Positions 6,731 to 8,174 of a stretch of 8,174 nucleotides of DNA are shown here, piece by piece. A model generated the notes under the pieces. That model worked only from the letters and a program-made list of their open reading frames with translations, was not told the DNA's origin and did no database searches. Within the stretch, counting starts at the first letter, position 1. The number at the start of each line of letters is the position of its first letter. Source of the stretch: Bacillota bacterium (lineage in GTDB: Bacteria > Bacillota > Desulfotomaculia > Desulfotomaculales > JAJYZD01); contig JAJYZD010000170.1 of NCBI GenBank assembly GCA_021800315.1, positions 1-8,174 on the forward strand, read 5' to 3'. The position numbers and the translations under genes are program-made.

Positions 6731-6774
6731 AAAAGCACGACCCCCTGGACAGACCCGCTCCCCGTCCAGGGGGT
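6731..6774 (-). terminator. Hairpin terminator or attenuator after spoVS
   Basis: On the - strand the arms ACCCCCTGGAC and GTCCAGGGGGT (11 bp, perfect; 6774-6764 and 6750-6740) enclose a 13-nt loop. CGTGCTTTT follows. The position, 24 bp after the spoVS stop and 40 bp before the dipeptidase ATG, fits a terminator of spoVS. The T run is short (4) and displaced by five bases, so partial read-through into the dipeptidase-PHP genes is likely. Confidence 0.65.
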
Positions 6775-6798
6775 GCCTCATTTTTCCCACCGAACCAA

Positions 6799-7053
6799 TT
6801 AACGGGGCTCCACGATCAGTTTTATGGCGGTCCGCTCTTCCCCTTCGATGGTAATGTCGGTGAAGGCCGGAATACAGACCAGGTCCATGCCGCTGGGAGC
6901 CACGAAGCCCCTGGCGATAGCCACGGCCTTGACCGCCTGGTTGATGGCGCCCGCTCCGATGGCCTGGATCTCGGCGGAGCCACGCTCCCGCAATACACCC
7001 GCCAGCGCCCCGGCTACGGAATTGGGGTTTGATTTGGCCGAAACCTTCAACAT
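6799..7053 (-). CDS. spoVS: Stage V sporulation protein S
   Basis: An 84-residue protein that matches the very conserved SpoVS family over its full length: LKVSAKSNPNSVAGALAGV, LRERGSAEIQAIGAGAINQ, AVKAVAIARGFVAPSGMDL and IPAFTDITIEGEERTAIKL, ending IVEPR. SpoVS is a small Alba-like dimer thought to bind nucleic acid. In Bacillus subtilis it affects septation and is needed for spore coat assembly and stage V of sporulation. The start ATG at 7053 gives the family N-terminus; GGGTGG lies a few bases upstream. The GTG at 7077 would add eight atypical residues. In many Firmicutes spoVS follows rny and ymdB; neither is here, and about 1.1 kb of DNA without a clear gene precedes it. A sigma-H-like promoter about 350 bp upstream fits the known sigma-H control of B. 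subtilis spoVS. Confidence 0.96.
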   Translation of the reverse strand: MLKVSAKSNPNSVAGALAGVLRERGSAEIQAIGAGAINQAVKAVAIARGFVAPSGMDLVCIPAFTDITIEGEERTAIKLIVEPR

Positions 7054-7402
7054 TAGCCCACCCTGTTCCGCAAGCACACCCGGGACCCCGTCGACAGCCC
7101 GTATCCGTCGCCCGTTTTCCCCGGCGGGAAGGCCGCTCCGGGGCGGTTATCCACGCCCGGTCGCCCGCCATCCCCCTTGCCGGCATTGGATTCCGGAACA
7201 CCGGACTCTTTTTCTCCACTTGCGGGAACGGGGTTTCCACCTCCTGCTACATAATCCCTGGTATGGTCCTGGCTGGGTTTACCCTACAACCGCACCGCGC
7301 AAGCGCCCTTCCGCCTTTTCCCGGCTTAACCTTCCCTTGCGGGCGGGGCGGGAATTACCTGGAGTAGCGGAAGAAAAGAAAAAAATACCTACTGCTGCCA
7401 AT

Positions 7403-7431
7403 ATATTCGCCGACGAGTCAAACATACCTCC
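7403..7431 (-). promoter_or_regulatory. Candidate sigma-H promoter of spoVS
   Basis: On the - strand, GGAGGTATG (7431-7423) resembles the sigma-H -35 (RNAGGAWWW) with one mismatch at the conserved A. An 11-bp spacer is followed by GGCGAATAT (7411-7403), which fits the -10 RNNGAATWW. spoVS is sigma-H dependent in B. subtilis, so this is a sensible promoter. The leader would be about 345 nt, unusually long. Confidence 0.45.
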
Positions 7432-7547
7432 CGGGAACTCGCCGGAAAATGAATAAATTTTGCGAAATATCAGACAGCGCGATACCCGGACGGATACTCT
7501 CCATATTTTGGCAACCAAGCAATAACAGTCCAAAGGAAAGGCCTGTC

Positions 7548-7721
7548 TCATTGGGGCGCAAAAATCAGTTGACAGGACTGCGCATGTCGGATCGCGACCT
7601 CAGCCTGGAGGGGGTCCACGCCTTCCCGGACTTCCGTATTTCGCACCACCTGAACAGGCCCCCGGCCTGGTTGGTCCATCCGCTCTCGCTGGCCGGGCCC
7701 GTCTACCTGTTTCCGAGACAT
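7548..7721 (-). CDS. Possible 57-aa protein of unknown function
   Basis: An ATG-to-TGA frame of 57 codons. It begins MSRKQVDGPG and continues through VQVVRNTEVREGVDPLQAEV to LIFAPQ. The second half has a protein-like mix of charged and aliphatic residues. GGGGGCGAT directly precedes the ATG (effective spacing about 4 nt, short), and a plausible sigma-A promoter lies about 45 nt further upstream. I recognise no family. It could equally be non-coding or a gene remnant. Confidence 0.2.
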   Translation of the reverse strand: MSRKQVDGPGQRERMDQPGRGPVQVVRNTEVREGVDPLQAEVAIRHAQSCQLIFAPQ

Positions 7722-7772
7722 ATCGCCCCCGGCAACGACACCGGACCGGGTCAGTCATTTTGCTGTACTCCA

Positions 7773-7802
7773 GTTATACCACACATCTTCCGGATGGGAC
7801 AA
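7773..7802 (-). promoter_or_regulatory. Candidate sigma-A promoter reading leftward
   Basis: On the - strand TTGTCC (7802-7797; 4/6 to TTGACA) and TATAAC (7778-7773; 5/6 to TATAAT) are 18 bp apart. Transcription would start near 7766 and run into the possible 57-codon frame and, without a terminator, toward spoVS. Confidence 0.35.
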
Positions 7803-7823
7803 GCCGTTCGTGGCTCCCGGAAG
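7787..7823. repeat. Two-part hairpin in the gene-poor region
   Basis: An outer stem CTTCCGG/CCGGAAG (7787-7793 and 7817-7823) encloses an inner stem AGCC/GGCT (7802-7805 and 7812-7815). No T run follows, so it is not a typical terminator. It overlaps the leftward promoter candidate, including its -35. Confidence 0.5.
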
Positions 7824-7888
7824 CAACGGAACACCTCCGGACGGTAAGCCGGATGCAACCCGCGTAGGACGGCTCCGGAAGGGCAAAA

Positions 7889-7908
7889 GCCTTTGCAGCC
7901 TGAAAGGC
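7889..7908. repeat. 6-bp hairpin GCCTTT/AAAGGC
   Basis: A stem with an 8-nt loop (7895-7902) in the same gene-poor stretch. It has no T run and no recognised RNA family. Confidence 0.4.
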
Positions 7909-8100
7909 GCGCACTGGGGGCGTTACCTGGTTGGCTAACACTTCCATGACATCTGGTTACCGGATCAACCATCCCGGCCTACCGCCGAAGTTTACGGTGC
8001 AATTCGTCCTTTTAACCGAGATGATTGATCACCTCAACCAATTTCCTTGTGCCAAGTTTATTACTTCCAACATGTATCGTGCTCAACTATCAGGCCCTTA

Positions 8101-8112
8101 ATTGCTTGCAAT
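8101..8112. repeat. Short palindrome ATTGC-TT-GCAAT
   Basis: A 5-bp inverted repeat with a 2-bp centre, at the edge of the AT-rich end and 4 bp before a larger inverted repeat. It could be part of a regulator binding region. Confidence 0.4.
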
Positions 8113-8116
8113 CACT

Positions 8117-8139
8117 ATCACAATCGCAAACATTGTGAT
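8117..8139. promoter_or_regulatory. Operator-like inverted repeat ATCACAAT/ATTGTGAT
   Basis: A perfect 8-bp inverted repeat with a 7-bp centre. Its right arm covers the -35 of the rightward promoter candidate, a classic arrangement for a repressor site. The regulator is unknown. Confidence 0.5.
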
Positions 8140-8160
8140 GAAGAGCTACAAAGTTATAAA
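8133..8160 (+). promoter_or_regulatory. Candidate sigma-A promoter reading out of the window
   Basis: TTGTGA (8133-8138; 4/6) and TATAAA (8155-8160; 5/6) are separated by 16 bp in AT-rich DNA. It would serve a gene beyond position 8174. Confidence 0.4.
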
Positions 8161-8174
8161 TTATTTTAAATTCT

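Larger units (their letters stand above)
7054..8174. other. 1.1 kb with no confident gene: spoVS leader, hairpins, AT-rich end
   Basis: The open frames here show no family resemblance and have odd composition. From 7054 to about 7400 is the presumed untranslated leader of spoVS. It contains an isolated AGGAGGTGG (- strand, near 7240) without a start codon at usable distance. From about 7540 to 7800 lies a possible small gene with its own promoter. From 7787 to 7965 CCGGA recurs six times within several inverted repeats. From about 8015 the DNA becomes clearly AT-rich and ends in promoter-like sequence. No tRNA, rRNA or recognised riboswitch consensus was found. Confidence 0.6.

Noticed and set aside
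6700..6738. GTG 6738 as dipeptidase start
   Set aside because: It lies in the tail of the spoVS terminator, its purine run is too close, and ATG 6699 has a well-placed AAAGGGG.
7279..7551. 90-codon open frame on the - strand
   Set aside because: It spans the sigma-H-like promoter and the T-rich leader, and the predicted protein has no family resemblance.
7569..7597. Perfect -35 TTGACA at 7569-7574
   Set aside because: No -10-like hexamer at 16-18 bp (TCGCGA at 17).
7449..7847. 132-codon open frame on the + strand
   Set aside because: No recognisable family, low-complexity Pro/His/Arg-rich text, no ribosome site, and it runs opposite a better small-frame candidate.
7845..7874. Resemblance of AGCCGGATGC ... 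GGACGGCT to group II intron domain V
   Set aside because: The outer stem pairs, but the GNRA tetraloop and proper length are missing and there is no reverse transcriptase or domain VI nearby.
7909..7965. Possible c-di-GMP (GEMM-I) riboswitch, suggested by GGTTACCGGATC
   Set aside because: The required upstream conserved blocks (GGGACGCAAAGCC-type) are absent.
7946..8101. 51-codon frame (MTSGYRINHPG...) on the + strand
   Set aside because: Protein-like in parts (TVQFVLLTEMIDHLN) but no Shine-Dalgarno, no recognised family, and it lies across a composition change; may be a gene remnant.

Overview
The window looks like chromosomal DNA from a GC-rich, endospore-forming Firmicute. SpoVS and two Coat_F-type spore coat proteins show spore formation. 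The gene families (MEDS-PAS-GGDEF cyclase, small Arg-rich coiled-coil protein, divergent EtfBA) resemble anaerobic Peptococcaceae/Desulfotomaculales. That placement is inference from family recognition, not from a search.

Left part (1-2591, + strand): two small coat-type genes in tandem (46-249, TTG start; 261-566), closed by an intrinsic terminator at 588-630. A separate gene (729-2591) follows. It encodes a 620-residue diguanylate cyclase with a MEDS sensory domain, a degenerate PAS-like domain, a second PAS domain, a short coiled coil and a GGDEF domain with active site and inhibitory site intact. Its only visible terminator, a 13-bp perfect inverted repeat plus T run at 2725-2765, lies inside the convergent gene for a small coiled-coil protein (2608-2886, - strand).

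Middle (2887-4915): a divergent intergenic region carries a good -10 for the coiled-coil gene. On the other side is an electron-transfer-flavoprotein operon, etfB-etfA. The best start of etfB is an ATT codon placed at ideal distance from a strong Shine-Dalgarno sequence. EtfA runs 50 bp into the 3' end of the next, convergent gene.

Right part (4866-7053, - strand): read in transcription order, spoVS, a membrane-dipeptidase-family (M19) zinc peptidase, and a PHP-domain phosphoesterase. A hairpin terminator or attenuator lies between spoVS and the dipeptidase gene. A sigma-H-like promoter lies about 350 bp upstream of spoVS.

The last 1.1 kb (7054-8174) has no confident gene. It holds the spoVS leader, a plausible vegetative promoter in front of a 57-codon ORF, a hairpin-rich stretch with recurring CCGGA, and a sharply AT-rich end. 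That end has two inverted repeats, one overlapping the -35 of a promoter that would read rightward out of the window.

No mobile element, CRISPR array, tRNA or rRNA was recognised. The clearest unusual points are the ATT start of etfB, the terminator embedded in an antisense coding region, the overlapping convergent gene pair, and the structured 1.1-kb tail.
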